Shown here in pieces: positions 10,230 to 19,891 of a DNA stretch of 46,767 bases. A program made the position numbers and the translations under genes. Within the stretch, counting starts at the first letter, position 1; each line of letters begins with the position of its first letter. Where the stretch lies: NCBI GenBank assembly GCA_903904855.1, contig CAIVEH010000247.1:1-46767 (forward strand). The letters run 5' to 3'. A model generated the notes under the pieces. It ran no database searches. It was not told the origin of the DNA and was given only the letters and a program-made list of their open reading frames with translations. The stretch comes from an uncultured Bacteroidota bacterium (GTDB taxonomy: Bacteria; Bacteroidota; Bacteroidia; Chitinophagales; Chitinophagaceae).

Positions 10230-12749
10230 TCAGATAGGAGCAGGGCCATTCCATGCACCTGCATTTACAACCCACGAAACATTCAGTGCTCCGTTTGTAT
10301 TAATTGCAAATACATCAGTCTGGTTTCCAAGCCCGAACTGGTTGGAAGCTGCCACAGGAGCGCCAGAAGCGAAAACACCCTGAGCGCTGATAGGAGCCGG
10401 GCCGTTCCATGGTCCTGCGCTTACTACCCATGACACATTGAGTGCACCATGTTTGTCTATACAAAACAAATCAGTCTGATTTCCGAGACCAAACTGGTTT
10501 GAAGCGGCCACCCATGCTCCTGGATCGAAAAGGCCATGGGCGCTGATTTCAGCCGGGCCACTCCATGGTCCGGCATTTGTCACCCAGGACACGGTGAGCG
10601 ACCCATTATTATCTACTGCAAATACATCTGTCTGACCGGCTAAACCGAACTGATGTGAAGCAGTTACGGGAGCGCCTGCGGGGAACCTGCCCTGGGGGCT
10701 GATTGGTGCAGGACCGTTCCAGTGGCCTGCGTTTACTACCCAAGCTACATTCATAGCGCCGTGGTTATCAACCAGGAACACATCTGTCTGTTGGGGTAAA
10801 CCGAACTGGTTAGAGGCACATAAATGTGCGCCTGGTGGAAAAACGCCCTGGGCACTTATTGGTGCCGGACCGTTCCAGTTTCCGGCTGATACTACCCATG
10901 AGACTGTGAGCGCACCGTGTACATCAACAGCAAATACATCGGTCTGGTTAGCTATCCCGAACTGGTTAGATGCGGCAACTCCGCCTCCGGCAGGGAAAAC
11001 GCCTATTGCACTTATCCGGGCCGGGCCACTCCAGGCTCCGGCATTTGTGACCCACGACACGGTCATAGCCCCACTGTTATCAATAACAAACACATCTGTC
11101 TGGCCTCCGAGTCCAAATTGATTTGATGTAGCAATTGCTGCGTTTACAGGGAAAAGACTTGTAGCGCTGATGCGTGCCGGACCACTCCACTGTCCTGCAC
11201 TCACTACCCACGACACAGTCAGTGCTCCATCCTTATCAATTGCAAATACATCGGTCTGGTTGGCAATACCGTGCTGGTTAGATGCTGCTACTGGTGCTGC
11301 TGATTGAAAAATTGACTTAATTACTGTTATATTGAACGGGTCTGAGTGTATACCATTGGCTACGACCCTAACCTGATAAACGCCATCGTGAGGTATATTG
11401 TTTACTGCAAACAAGCAGGACTCAGCTGTGATGCCAGTAGCAACTCCCATTGTGCTGAAGTTGTAGGAGCGGGCAAAAATTATATGGCCGTTTGTAGTGT
11501 CTGTCAGTTGCACAATAGGATAGTTAGTTGCATTGGTGCAATCATCGCCGTAAATAGATGCCTGGGATAATCCATTCAGTTGGGTGCCTGTCAGTGTAAA
11601 ATAGCTCAGGTGGCTACCAGTATATTGTGGTACGACGGAGGTTATTGCAGGTTTCCAGGAGGTTTGAGGTGACCCTCCACCATTATAAAGCTGAACGTTA
11701 TTACTACCCGGGCAATACATAGCCTCGCCTGATGGCAGCATTAACATTCTGCTGGTATAAAGTGGTGTACTGCTGCCGGTATTAGGTGGTGTAGTCACCT
11801 GGGTTATTGTATTAGCAACAGGATCATACTCAAATGCATAAACGGGATTAGGCCAGGTCCAGGCGCTTTGCGCAAGTCCTGTATTATCAAAATACCTGCC
11901 AGCGGTAAACAGTACTTTTCCGTTTGGCAAAAGTACTGCCGGACAGTCGTTTGCAACAACAGCATGACCGCCTACCTGTGGAATCTGTGGCCCGGCCACC
12001 CATGTACCAGTACCTGATGCCGAAGCAGGAGGTGTATAAATTACTGTATTTCCATGTCCTGAATGACCATTGGCTCCGAAGTAAATTACCTTCTTATTCG
12101 GCAACAGCATACCTGGACCTATTTCAGCCATTGCAGGATCTACAATTGATGCGGGCAGAGCTCCTTCATTCTTCCAGGTATTGGTTGCAATAATATATTT
12201 TTCAGCGTTGTAGGGGGCAAAACACTGAAGCGTAAGGATTGTATTATCTGGTTGTAGTATCCATGTTTCTTCGTTCGACCTTACTGCTTTACTGGCTGCT
12301 GCCGACCAGGTATTTGTAACAGGATTGTAGATAGCGCATGCAGTGGAAGTGAGGTTGCCTATCATTAAGCGTCCATCAGGAAGGATGCAACTTGATGCAT
12401 CACCAACTACCGACCATCCTGCCGGAGCACCGATAGTTGTCCAGGTATTTGCAACCGGATCATAAATCTGTGCATTAGTAGTATCGCCACCGGCGCTGCT
12501 GTCTTCCCCGCCACAAACAATAACGCGGCCGTCTTTCAATATACCTGAAGCGTAGTAACTTCTTGTATATTGCATATCGGCCAGTTGAGACCATGTGCCA
12601 TTTACATAGCTGCCTGTGCTGTCTGGCGTTAAGGCATGCCAGTGATTAGATCCGCCGTCTTGTGCCATAATGCGGCCGTCGGTGAGCAGCAACGATGTGC
12701 TGACATTAAAATTGGTTGGTTGGTGAGTTAAACCTTGCCATGTACCCAT
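10230..12749 (-). CDS. Kelch/galactose oxidase-like propeller fused to a seven-unit lectin-like propeller
   Basis: The protein has 839 residues. Residues 1-370 contain kelch-like units (LTDGRIMAQDGG, LKDGRVIVCGG, LPDGRLMIGN, LPNGKVLFTAGR, LPSGEAMYCPGS). About 371-480 resembles the E-set DUF1929 domain of galactose oxidase-like proteins. Residues 485-839 are seven near-identical 52-residue units (SNQFGLxxQTDVFAIDxxGALxVSWVxxAGxWNGPAPIS), the last cut after GPAPI as expected for a circularly closed propeller; the layout recalls PLL-type fucose-binding lectins. By eye the Tyr-His copper-ligand pair near YTSRMLMLPSG is not conserved and the N-terminal Cys is not seen, so oxidase activity is doubtful. 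There is no signal peptide: an in-frame TAA lies five codons before the ATG. There is no T9SS domain either. Location is unclear. Confidence 0.85.
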   Translation of the reverse strand: MGTWQGLTHQPTNFNVSTSLLLTDGRIMAQDGGSNHWHALTPDSTGSYVNGTWSQLADMQYTRSYYASGILKDGRVIVCGGEDSSAGGDTTNAQIYDPVANTWTTIGAPAGWSVVGDASSCILPDGRLMIGNLTSTACAIYNPVTNTWSAAASKAVRSNEETWILQPDNTILTLQCFAPYNAEKYIIATNTWKNEGALPASIVDPAMAEIGPGMLLPNKKVIYFGANGHSGHGNTVIYTPPASASGTGTWVAGPQIPQVGGHAVVANDCPAVLLPNGKVLFTAGRYFDNTGLAQSAWTWPNPVYAFEYDPVANTITQVTTPPNTGSSTPLYTSRMLMLPSGEAMYCPGSNNVQLYNGGGSPQTSWKPAITSVVPQYTGSHLSYFTLTGTQLNGLSQASIYGDDCTNATNYPIVQLTDTTNGHIIFARSYNFSTMGVATGITAESCLFAVNNIPHDGVYQVRVVANGIHSDPFNITVIKSIFQSAAPVAASNQHGIANQTDVFAIDKDGALTVSWVVSAGQWSGPARISATSLFPVNAAIATSNQFGLGGQTDVFVIDNSGAMTVSWVTNAGAWSGPARISAIGVFPAGGGVAASNQFGIANQTDVFAVDVHGALTVSWVVSAGNWNGPAPISAQGVFPPGAHLCASNQFGLPQQTDVFLVDNHGAMNVAWVVNAGHWNGPAPISPQGRFPAGAPVTASHQFGLAGQTDVFAVDNNGSLTVSWVTNAGPWSGPAEISAHGLFDPGAWVAASNQFGLGNQTDLFCIDKHGALNVSWVVSAGPWNGPAPISAQGVFASGAPVAASNQFGLGNQTDVFAINTNGALNVSWVVNAGAWNGPAPI
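10233..11297 (-). repeat. Seven tandem 156-bp units encoding lectin-like propeller blades
   Basis: Six full units of 52 codons and a seventh of 43 codons lie end to end in the 3' part of the kelch-lectin gene. All units keep SNQxG...QTDxFxxD...GAL/M...W...AGxW(S/N)GPA. Confidence 0.85.
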
Positions 12750-13434
12750 GATGAAAAAAATTTATTGCTAACGCCTACTCTATTCCCTTTTCGGCAACCG
12801 GGCGCTTACTCTTTTGAGGATTTTCAGCTTACTCCTTAATAATGTTATTGTGGCAATTTTGATTGGTTGAGATATAAGAATAATTAGTGCCGTATATATA
12901 CATCCTATTATTCTTTTGACTTTCTAAGGTCAAATGTCTTTATCCAAAAGGATAATTTATACCGTTAAAAAACGGTATTTTTAATAAAATTTATACTTAA
13001 TAAGAATAAATACATAGACATGAGCATTATAACGATTGAATGCTTGTTCCTATATTATGAATGTATTGAAGATGCGATTATGGACTTTTTGTTGGGTAAT
13101 TTATTAATAATACATACTGTAGTGTATAAATTCCCTTTCAGAAGAAGTCCTTTTGGTTTACAAAGTGGAGGAATAGCAAATCTGAAAAGTACAATGACCA
13201 CAGTATCTTAATGGGTTTTTAATCTTAGAAAATAAATAGCGATAGGCAGGGCTTGATCCTGTTTTCATAAACAAGCATCCCAGTCTGATTCTGAAATAAA
13301 ACTTCAAAGGGTATTAACTGAATAGGATGTTCTTTCATTTTCTCTCTGCATGATACTTAGCTGACAAAAGTTCCACTTTTCATTTTCTTTATTGTTACTT
13401 AGCTTTATGCCCATCTGATAAAAAAAAACTAAAA
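12750..13434. other. 685-bp spacer with a hairpin and a weak ORF
   Basis: The spacer lies upstream of both flanking genes. It holds a hairpin at 12959-12978 (ATACCGTT/AACGGTAT, 4-nt loop, then T5) that looks like a plus-strand terminator without a visible gene to end. The 63-codon ORF at 13020-13211 has no recognisable family, promoter or coding signature and is not called. Confidence 0.4.
13400..13407 (+). promoter_or_regulatory. Possible -7 box of the DUF4337 gene
   Basis: TAGCTTTA fits TAnnTTT(G/A) and lies 27 bp before the ATG at 13435. The same octamer occurs in the stronger promoter at 46712. The -33 position at 19-bp spacing reads TTTT rather than TTTG. Confidence 0.4.
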
Positions 13435-14004
13435 ATGAGCGACCTCAGCGATACTATACAGGAGACAACAGACCATGCAATCGAAAGCAAGATAAACCGG
13501 ATAGTGGCAATATGCGTGGCAGTTGTGGCTACGTTTATGGCATTCTGTAATGTAAAAGACGGCAACATTGTTCAGGGTATGGACAAGGCACAGGCAAGCA
13601 GTATTGATGCATGGTCGTATTACCAGGCCAAAAGTACCAAGCAGGCAATTGTGGCCAATTCGCTCGAGTACCTGAAAGCCCAGAAAAATCCTGGTCTTGA
13701 TGAACTAATCAAGAAAAACGAAGAGCAGGTAGCACGTTATGAAAAAGAAAAATCGGAAATAAAAACAGAGGCTGAAGGATACAATAAACAGTATGATGCA
13801 CTCAATGTATTTGATGACCAGTTTGATATGACAGAAGCTTTCCTTTCTATTGCTATTGCCTTGTTTGGTATTACTGCGCTAACCCAGAGAAAATGGTTGC
13901 TTTACTTCGCACTTACTGTGAGCATTCTGGGTATTATTTTTGGCATAACCGCGTTCCTTAAAATCAGCATTCATTCTGATTTTATTTCGGGAATACTGGG
14001 GTAG
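13435..14004 (+). CDS. DUF4337 family membrane protein
   Basis: This 189-residue protein begins with an acidic/amphipathic N-terminus (MSDLSDTIQETTDHA) and a first membrane segment (about 22-38). A periplasmic or cytosolic helical region follows, with a conserved-looking KAQASSIDAWSYYQAKSTKQ stretch and a coiled-coil-prone segment (about 85-120). Two closely spaced membrane segments (about 134-147 and 153-171) finish the protein. This is the usual DUF4337 layout; the molecular function of the family is not known. It stands alone, with converging and diverging neighbours on the other strand. Confidence 0.85.
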   Translation: MSDLSDTIQETTDHAIESKINRIVAICVAVVATFMAFCNVKDGNIVQGMDKAQASSIDAWSYYQAKSTKQAIVANSLEYLKAQKNPGLDELIKKNEEQVARYEKEKSEIKTEAEGYNKQYDALNVFDDQFDMTEAFLSIAIALFGITALTQRKWLLYFALTVSILGIIFGITAFLKISIHSDFISGILG

Positions 14005-14116
14005 TAGCCAATCGAAAGGGATTCTAAACAACCCGGTAAGTAAATCTTCCTAAATTCTTTATTGTTGAAGTACCAAGACCAGAACTATTATCGTGCTGTT
14101 TTATGGTTGCAACATA

Positions 14117-14956
14117 CTAACCGTCCTTAGCCTGGTGTTTTAGCTTCCTGCCTAACTCACTAATGCACTCTTTCAGCTCTTTCAACCATTCAGGGTTTAT
14201 ATCTTTACTGGCATTATCTTCTTTAAAATGTTGTCTTAATAATGGTAAAAAATCTTTGTCTCCAAAATCAATAATTGCTTCAAATAAAGATGTGCTATAA
14301 ATTCTTGAAAGTAGTTCTCTCTTTATTATTCCTTTTACCCGGGCATCTTTTCTTATTGCCAGGCCAACGATTGCTTCATATTTTGTATCCTCATGCTTGT
14401 CGTTTACCCTGGCCCATAAAGCTGCTCTTATTTTCCTGTTATTTTTTTCAATCATTGATCCTATTCCAAAGGTCGCCCAATCTCTTACATAATCCAGTCT
14501 ATCAGACGACAATTTGATTAAAGTGTCAATTGCAAAAGGATTTTTTATACGCAACAAGGAAAATACTAACCCTTCTTTTATTCCATCATTATCCGTGTTT
14601 GCAAATTCACATAACTTGTTGATTTGTGCCTGGTTTAATTGTTCATTGTTATGAGAAATTGCAATCAACAAAGACTTTAATATTTCCGGGTCATTCTCTG
14701 TTTCTAAAAGCTCAAAAAATCGTTTAATGGTATCTGAATAAAAAGGTCGTAGGGGCGTTCCTAATTGAGCGAGCGTATCAATACCGATTTCGCGTGCTTT
14801 TGGATCCTTACTAAATGTAAGTTCAATACATTTATCGAATACTTCATGGGTTGGCCTTTTTCTCAATGCGCTGATATTTTCCCAGTAGGTTCTGTCCGAC
14901 TTATTATTCAAAAGCCGGAAGAATAGTTTTTCATCTGTCCAATCATTTCTGCCCAT
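14117..14956 (-). CDS. HEAT-repeat protein
   Basis: This 279-residue soluble protein is made almost entirely of paired helices with HEAT/PBS-lyase-like periodicity, for example AREIGIDTLAQLG, GIKEGLVFSLLRI, VRDWATFGIGSM and TKYEAIVGLAIRKD. There is no signal peptide and no catalytic motif. HEAT solenoids act as protein-protein scaffolds, and the partner cannot be told from context. It is first (by coordinate) in a minus-strand run with the LLM oxidoreductase, DUF4242 and SWIM genes, but the gaps of 69-240 bp suggest separate transcription. Confidence 0.75.
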   Translation of the reverse strand: MGRNDWTDEKLFFRLLNNKSDRTYWENISALRKRPTHEVFDKCIELTFSKDPKAREIGIDTLAQLGTPLRPFYSDTIKRFFELLETENDPEILKSLLIAISHNNEQLNQAQINKLCEFANTDNDGIKEGLVFSLLRIKNPFAIDTLIKLSSDRLDYVRDWATFGIGSMIEKNNRKIRAALWARVNDKHEDTKYEAIVGLAIRKDARVKGIIKRELLSRIYSTSLFEAIIDFGDKDFLPLLRQHFKEDNASKDINPEWLKELKECISELGRKLKHQAKDG

Positions 14957-15025
14957 TGTTATTGGTTGCGGTAACCTTTATCTAAAAGTACACAGAATTT
15001 ATGAACAAAATTTGCTGATTAAATC

Positions 15026-16057
15026 CTATCCCACAGCCGCCCTCACCTTCGGCGCAACCTCTTCACCAAACAACCTTACAGAATACAGCAGTTTTTCATG
15101 CGGCATACCTCCAGACATAGTCTGGCATATGAATCGTGTATTGCCAAATATCGTGTGTTCGGCAATAATTTTATCCGCCACTTCCCACACATTACCTACC
15201 AGCAGCGGACCTGCAGGTGAACGAAGGTATTCGAACTGCGGCCTGGTCATCGGTGACCAGCCACGCTCTTTGCCTACCCGGTTCATCAAAGCGCTGTATA
15301 TCGGCCAGAACTCTTCGGCTGCCTGCTCAGATGAGTCGGCTATATAGATGTGCTGGTTGATGGCCAGTTGCAGCTTGCTGCTATCATGCCCTGCTTTTGT
15401 AGCCGACCGCCTGTATAATTCTACCAGTGGCAGAAACTGTGAAGGCTGTCCGCCCAGTATGGCAATAGCCAGCGGCAGGTTAAGAGTGCCTGCCCTTACC
15501 ACTGAGGCTGGTGTGCCACCTACTGCAAGCCATATCGGCAATTGTGCCTGATAAGGTCTTGGGTATACACCCAGGCCAGAAATAGAAGCCCTGTGCTGGC
15601 CCTTAGATGTAACTAACTCATTGTTGTTGATATTCATCAGGAGGTTAAGGTGTTCAATAAAAAGCTCATCATAATCATCAAGATCATAACCAAATAATGG
15701 AAAAGATTCTATGAATGACCCCCTGCCAGCCATAATCTCCGCCCGTCCTTTCGAAATCAGATCAAGTGTGGCAAAGTTCTGAAATACCCTTACCGGATCG
15801 GCTGAGCTAAGTACCGTAACTGCGCTGGATAGCTTGATATGCTTAGTTACCGCAGCAATTGCAGCCAGCACAACCTCGGGTGCAGAAACAACAAAATCGG
15901 GCCGGTGATGCTCGCCCAATGCAAATACATCCAGACCTGTTTCATCGGCCACTTTTGCTTCCTGAATCAATTCATCTATCCGCTTCTGTGCATTGACAGA
16001 ATTGCCTGATAAATGCTCAATAGCCAAATCACCGAAAGTACTGATGCCTAATTCCAT
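15026..16057 (-). CDS. LLM class flavin-dependent oxidoreductase (luciferase-like)
   Basis: This 343-residue protein has the bacterial-luciferase TIM-barrel signature: start MELGISTFGD, then GLDVFALGEHHRPDF (about 57-71), the strand IKLSSAVTVLSSADPVRVFQNFATLD and GRAEIMAGRGSF, followed by LPIWLAVGGTPASV. These are regions that contact FMN/F420 in the family. The substrate is unknown; members are FMN monooxygenases or F420-dependent enzymes, and the FMN group is more likely in Bacteroidota. It is cytoplasmic, with no signal peptide. Length fits the family (about 330-350). Confidence 0.9.
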   Translation of the reverse strand: MELGISTFGDLAIEHLSGNSVNAQKRIDELIQEAKVADETGLDVFALGEHHRPDFVVSAPEVVLAAIAAVTKHIKLSSAVTVLSSADPVRVFQNFATLDLISKGRAEIMAGRGSFIESFPLFGYDLDDYDELFIEHLNLLMNINNNELVTSKGQHRASISGLGVYPRPYQAQLPIWLAVGGTPASVVRAGTLNLPLAIAILGGQPSQFLPLVELYRRSATKAGHDSSKLQLAINQHIYIADSSEQAAEEFWPIYSALMNRVGKERGWSPMTRPQFEYLRSPAGPLLVGNVWEVADKIIAEHTIFGNTRFICQTMSGGMPHEKLLYSVRLFGEEVAPKVRAAVG

Positions 16058-16293
16058 AATTGAATCTAATAGAGCTGCAAATTACGACCTTATTCAGATA
16101 GTAATTACCTGGCATTACCTTTATCGATTGATTAATTGAGTCATTAAGAAGGGAGTGGATTGAAATGAATACCGTAGCCTTCCCCCAGTTAAGGAGCAAA
16201 GAATAAAGTATTCATTCCGGCAAATTTATACACGAATTCTACGCTAAGTATTACTTAGAATATTACCTGCTAATTATAAAGTGCCCATACAAC

Positions 16294-16566
16294 CTATTCA
16301 GCAGTTGTAGGATCTATAATCACCGATACTTTACTTACTGAATTCGCAGGGAAACCACCTTGCGATGCATGTTCCCTTACCATTTCCTCGTTTGGTGCAT
16401 TGTAGACGCAATAGATTTTATCATCCGTTACATAACTATGAACCCATTGAATCTGTGGCCCCAGATTACGAAGTACACCACAGGAAGTTTGTGAGATTCC
16501 TTTCAATTGTTCTGCAGTTAGTTTCCCTGCTCCGGGAATTTCTCTTTCAATTACATATTTAGGCAT
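16294..16566 (-). CDS. DUF4242 family small protein
   Basis: This 90-residue protein starts MPKYVIEREIPGAGKLTAEQL and contains WVHSYVTDDKIYCVYNAPNEEMVREHA, the ferredoxin-like (Dabb-like) pattern of DUF4242. Some members are annotated as nickel-binding; a metal or ligand role here is only inferred from the family. It is cytoplasmic. It lies between the SWIM and LLM genes on the same strand with 236 bp to the latter. Confidence 0.85.
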   Translation of the reverse strand: MPKYVIEREIPGAGKLTAEQLKGISQTSCGVLRNLGPQIQWVHSYVTDDKIYCVYNAPNEEMVREHASQGGFPANSVSKVSVIIDPTTAE

Positions 16567-16693
16567 AAAGCTGGCTTTTGGTTATGAATAAGTAGTTGGT
16601 CTGGCAAAAATTTTTAAAAGCAAATAAAAGTACTGATTTTACTGAAATACACAAATATTTGACCTATTGCCATCACCTTTTATTACAGCTCAC

Positions 16694-18382
16694 TTACTCT
16701 CTATCCCTCAGCCTTTCTGATATATAAGTCATAAACCGGTTGAGGCTATTGTAGGGTCTGTCCTTTTTAAAGCTTGCAATGATTGATTTTAAGTATTCTG
16801 AGGTATAGTATTTTTCAGTAACAGCAAATAACTCCGGAAAACAGGCTTCATTTTCCTTGTCTCTTTCAATGTTAATCCAGAAACTACTTTCATATTTATT
16901 TACCATCTTTTCCACAAGTTTTGCTTTATCGGCCATGATCATCTTTTCGAAATAGGGAGCTATAATGCTATAGCTGGCATGCGAATCGATGTAATCAATC
17001 ATTTTCCTGTAGTTTTCTTCATGGTCCATGAGCCGGAAGCAAAAAACAGTTGCACTGTCGTTGTGGCTATTCGATGCGTTGCTTGCTTTTGATAGCATCT
17101 TAGTTCGCCATTTTTTCCGTTCATCCTCCGGCATGTGACTGGCGATAATCAGGTAATCATCAAAATCATAGGTGTAAGGAAACAGCTCTGCAACTATATC
17201 CACCAATTTCCCTTCATCATTGGTTTGTGTATAGATTTCCTTCAGCAGTTCCCAATAATGTACATTAAATTCCAGCCGGGAATTGCTGTGGATTTGAGAG
17301 CGGCAATATTTTTCTGCTGTTTCGAAATGATGATTATTAACGAGCAACTTTATCAGGTGGATATTGAATTCATTATCATACCGAATTGGTTTGAACAGAT
17401 GATAATACCTGGGGAAAAGGTCATTGGTTTCAACAATACGGAGAATCTGGTTTGTATACGTTTGGCCATTTACCAGGCTATCAGGCAGGGCATTTCCATA
17501 TTGCTTTACCAGCAAGTCAGTTATTTTTTCTTTTCTTTCAAATTCGCTTACTGATGCAATATTATTCAGATGCAGCAGGTAATGCAACCGGACATCACCT
17601 TTGCCACTAAACATGTGCTTAATAAAGTGCCTGACTGCTTTTTCCCAGCTTTCTTCTATCTGCAGGTTATTGATACATTCAGCTGCACTCTGAAGCAAGT
17701 TTTCAATAAATTTGGGTATCTTATTGCTTGTGGTTTCGATTTTATGCTGAATGGTAATGACCTCCTCAAGCATGGTATGAAAATTCAGGAAAGCGCTTTC
17801 ATCCATCACATTCGACTTGTAATACTTCACAACAGGCGCCAGCATTTCTGTCCATAATTCCACTAGTTTTTTCATGTGAATGGCCTCTGCGGTTTTTCTG
17901 TTACCCAAAACCACCTTTATAGCTTCGGCCATCAGTTTCTTTACATCTTCAGGAGTATATTGCTGACTGATGGTGGAGAAATAATGAATGAATGAAAGTT
18001 GCAGATCTTTGTTTTTCTGCAACAGATTTCTCACCCATTCTTTCAGTTCAGCAGCATCCACCTGATCCAGCAGATATTCTGTTTTATTTTCCTTCTTCTT
18101 TGCTTTTACAGGAGCTTTTACTTTTTTACCCTTGGCAATATGCATCAGCAATGCGGCCTTGTGCCTACAGAAGGTATTGCCGTTTTTGCAGTCACAGCTA
18201 TGAGTTTTGAGCTCATTGCCACTGAAATTCAACGCCACATCGTAGCTGTCTTTACCATCATCTACATAGGCCACAAAATGCCCTTTTTCTGTTTCATCAC
18301 ATTCGCGCACTTTATTCTTTTCAGCAGATGCCAGCAGTTCTTTGGGTAATACAGTGGTGTAGTCTTTAAGCGTTATTATCAT
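16694..18382 (-). CDS. SWIM zinc finger domain protein
   Basis: This 562-residue protein has an N-terminal SWIM zinc finger with the CxCx6CxH pattern: Cys63, Cys65, Cys72 and His74 in HSCDCKNGNTFCRHK. The rest is a long helical region without a recognised catalytic motif, including a Lys-rich linker around 88-102. SWIM domains bind DNA or proteins. Bacterial proteins of this shape are sometimes next to SNF2 helicases or MoxR/VWA genes, but none is present here. A TATCTTTA box at 18402-18409 on the minus strand, 20 bp before the ATG, could be its -7 element. Confidence 0.85.
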   Translation of the reverse strand: MIITLKDYTTVLPKELLASAEKNKVRECDETEKGHFVAYVDDGKDSYDVALNFSGNELKTHSCDCKNGNTFCRHKAALLMHIAKGKKVKAPVKAKKKENKTEYLLDQVDAAELKEWVRNLLQKNKDLQLSFIHYFSTISQQYTPEDVKKLMAEAIKVVLGNRKTAEAIHMKKLVELWTEMLAPVVKYYKSNVMDESAFLNFHTMLEEVITIQHKIETTSNKIPKFIENLLQSAAECINNLQIEESWEKAVRHFIKHMFSGKGDVRLHYLLHLNNIASVSEFERKEKITDLLVKQYGNALPDSLVNGQTYTNQILRIVETNDLFPRYYHLFKPIRYDNEFNIHLIKLLVNNHHFETAEKYCRSQIHSNSRLEFNVHYWELLKEIYTQTNDEGKLVDIVAELFPYTYDFDDYLIIASHMPEDERKKWRTKMLSKASNASNSHNDSATVFCFRLMDHEENYRKMIDYIDSHASYSIIAPYFEKMIMADKAKLVEKMVNKYESSFWINIERDKENEACFPELFAVTEKYYTSEYLKSIIASFKKDRPYNSLNRFMTYISERLRDRE

Positions 18383-18653
18383 AAATCTCTGGAACTAAAC
18401 ATAAAGATAGTAAAACAAGAAAATCTGTATAAAAATACAGAGGCTTTATATTCCAGGACTTGAAAGGTTGCTGCTTTGTAGAGATTTGGTTCTATCGGCC
18501 AACTTTTCGGGAGAATTCCGGTGATTGATACTATGTAATGCCCGGACGGACCTGTGAATTATGTAATTTTTTGGCAGGATTTAGTAACACTTTTGATTCA
18601 TGGCCTTACCAACTTTGTGGTGTGAAAATACTTTCACAGTAAACATATTTACG

Positions 18654-18941
18654 ATGCAGACTAATGTTGAGAATCCCGGAGAAGGCAAAGATGTGGTTAA
18701 ACAAGTAAATGCAGCTGATGTGAAGAGAAATATTGAAAACCACAGGCAGGCGGCAAGTCACCATCAGGAAGCAGCACAGCATCATCTGGAAGCGGCAAAA
18801 TATCATGAGGCAGGTGACCACGGAAAGGCGCATGAAAGCGCACATCTGGCCTATGGACATTTGGTAATAGCGGGTGAGTTTCTGAGTGATGATGCAAAGC
18901 ACCATGCACAATCGCTGAAACAAACCAATTACCATCATTAA
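18654..18941 (+). CDS. Small His-rich helical protein
   Basis: The protein has 95 residues from ATG 18654; an in-frame ATG at 18600 would add 18 residues that look unlike a signal peptide. It has a helical, strongly amphipathic pattern with clustered histidines (HRQAASHHQEAAQHHLEAAKY and GDHGKAHESAHLAYGH). About 18 of the residues are His, often spaced i/i+1/i+4, which suggests metal binding or a tetratricopeptide-like helical bundle. No family with a known function was recognised. The stop is 5 bp ahead of the ATG of the membrane protein at 18947, so the two are probably co-transcribed and translationally coupled. Confidence 0.7.
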   Translation: MQTNVENPGEGKDVVKQVNAADVKRNIENHRQAASHHQEAAQHHLEAAKYHEAGDHGKAHESAHLAYGHLVIAGEFLSDDAKHHAQSLKQTNYHH

Positions 18942-18946
18942 GTAAA

Positions 18947-19531
18947 ATGGAAGACCTGAAGCACCTGGAATTCCTCGCACTTAATTCAAAAGAGATTATT
19001 GAAAAACAGGTTGATTCTTATCGGCAACAGCATACCTATGCCGGTACCATTATAGGTGCCACCGCTTTATTTATACCGTTTTTTCTGGGAGGTTTCGATG
19101 GAACCTCCCAAATCGTGCAATATGTGTCTATTGTGCCTATCGCTTTTTTTATACTGGCGATACTTTTAATGCTGAGTATTTTCAGGTCAAAACCTTTGGA
19201 CCAGGCATTTAATGTAACCAAATATGCCGAGTTGCAGGAACAAACTTATAAGGAGATCCTGCTTTTTGAGATTACAGCCAATTCCCACTCTTACAATCTC
19301 AACAAGATAATAACCGAAAAAGGCAACAAAAGATATTCAAATGGAGTCAGTTTAACGATTATTGCGCTGATATGTTCCATCATTCTGATAATGGCAAACA
19401 AATTCATTAAAATAGAAAAACAGCCAACAAAAGTTCAGGTGGTCAATGTTAAGAAATCGGCTGTAGGTGCAGTAAGTGATAGTATCATTGCTCTACCAGC
19501 AAGTCAGTCGGTTTCAGATCCCGGACATTGA
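18947..19531 (+). CDS. Unknown three-segment membrane protein paired with the His-rich gene
   Basis: This 194-residue protein has an N-terminal helix (1-28, Gln/Glu-rich), a hairpin of two membrane segments (about 31-49 and 57-78), a cytosolic helical stretch (about 83-130) with YKEILLFEITANSHSYNLNKI, a third membrane segment (about 133-151) and a polar tail. I do not recognise the family. The layout (helix, TM hairpin, helix, TM) resembles small membrane effectors such as SLATT proteins, but this is topology only, not sequence similarity. It starts 5 bp after the His-rich gene. Confidence 0.7.
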   Translation: MEDLKHLEFLALNSKEIIEKQVDSYRQQHTYAGTIIGATALFIPFFLGGFDGTSQIVQYVSIVPIAFFILAILLMLSIFRSKPLDQAFNVTKYAELQEQTYKEILLFEITANSHSYNLNKIITEKGNKRYSNGVSLTIIALICSIILIMANKFIKIEKQPTKVQVVNVKKSAVGAVSDSIIALPASQSVSDPGH

Positions 19532-19891
19532 ACTCCAAATTCTTCATCAATTATAGCCATAGATGATTCAATCCTCTGAATGGCATTAAGGCTCCTGAGC
19601 ATCCTTATTTTTCTATGCCAGTTTAAACGTTACTTTATGCGGCAAATACTTCAATCAATTTGATTGCCTTTCAGGTGCAGAATGCTATAATGCCACCAAA
19701 CTCAGTCATAGTGTTTTATTTGTATTGCATTGTGGTCGTCCTTAAAAAAATACGAGACATAGCACTAATGCATTCAGATAATAATTACCAACTGCCGTAT
19801 AACATATTTCATGTAATTTAGCACGTCCGGTTTATCAGGTTATCATTAATAAATCGGGTCGATAATCAGAAATCTCCAAAATATCCTGAGA
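19532..19891. other. 360-bp spacer before the PNGase F-like gene
   Basis: No ORF or RNA gene was recognised. A weak -7-like TAATTTAG at 19814-19821 (one mismatch) is the only promoter-like element ahead of the ATG at 19892. Confidence 0.4.

Noticed and set aside
12959-12978. Small regulatory RNA with a terminator hairpin
   Set aside because: The hairpin with T5 is real, but no promoter or conserved RNA structure could be seen upstream, so an RNA gene is not supported.
13020-13211. 63-codon ORF in the spacer before the DUF4337 gene
   Set aside because: No family, promoter, or signal sequence; the surrounding sequence is AT-rich and non-coding in character.
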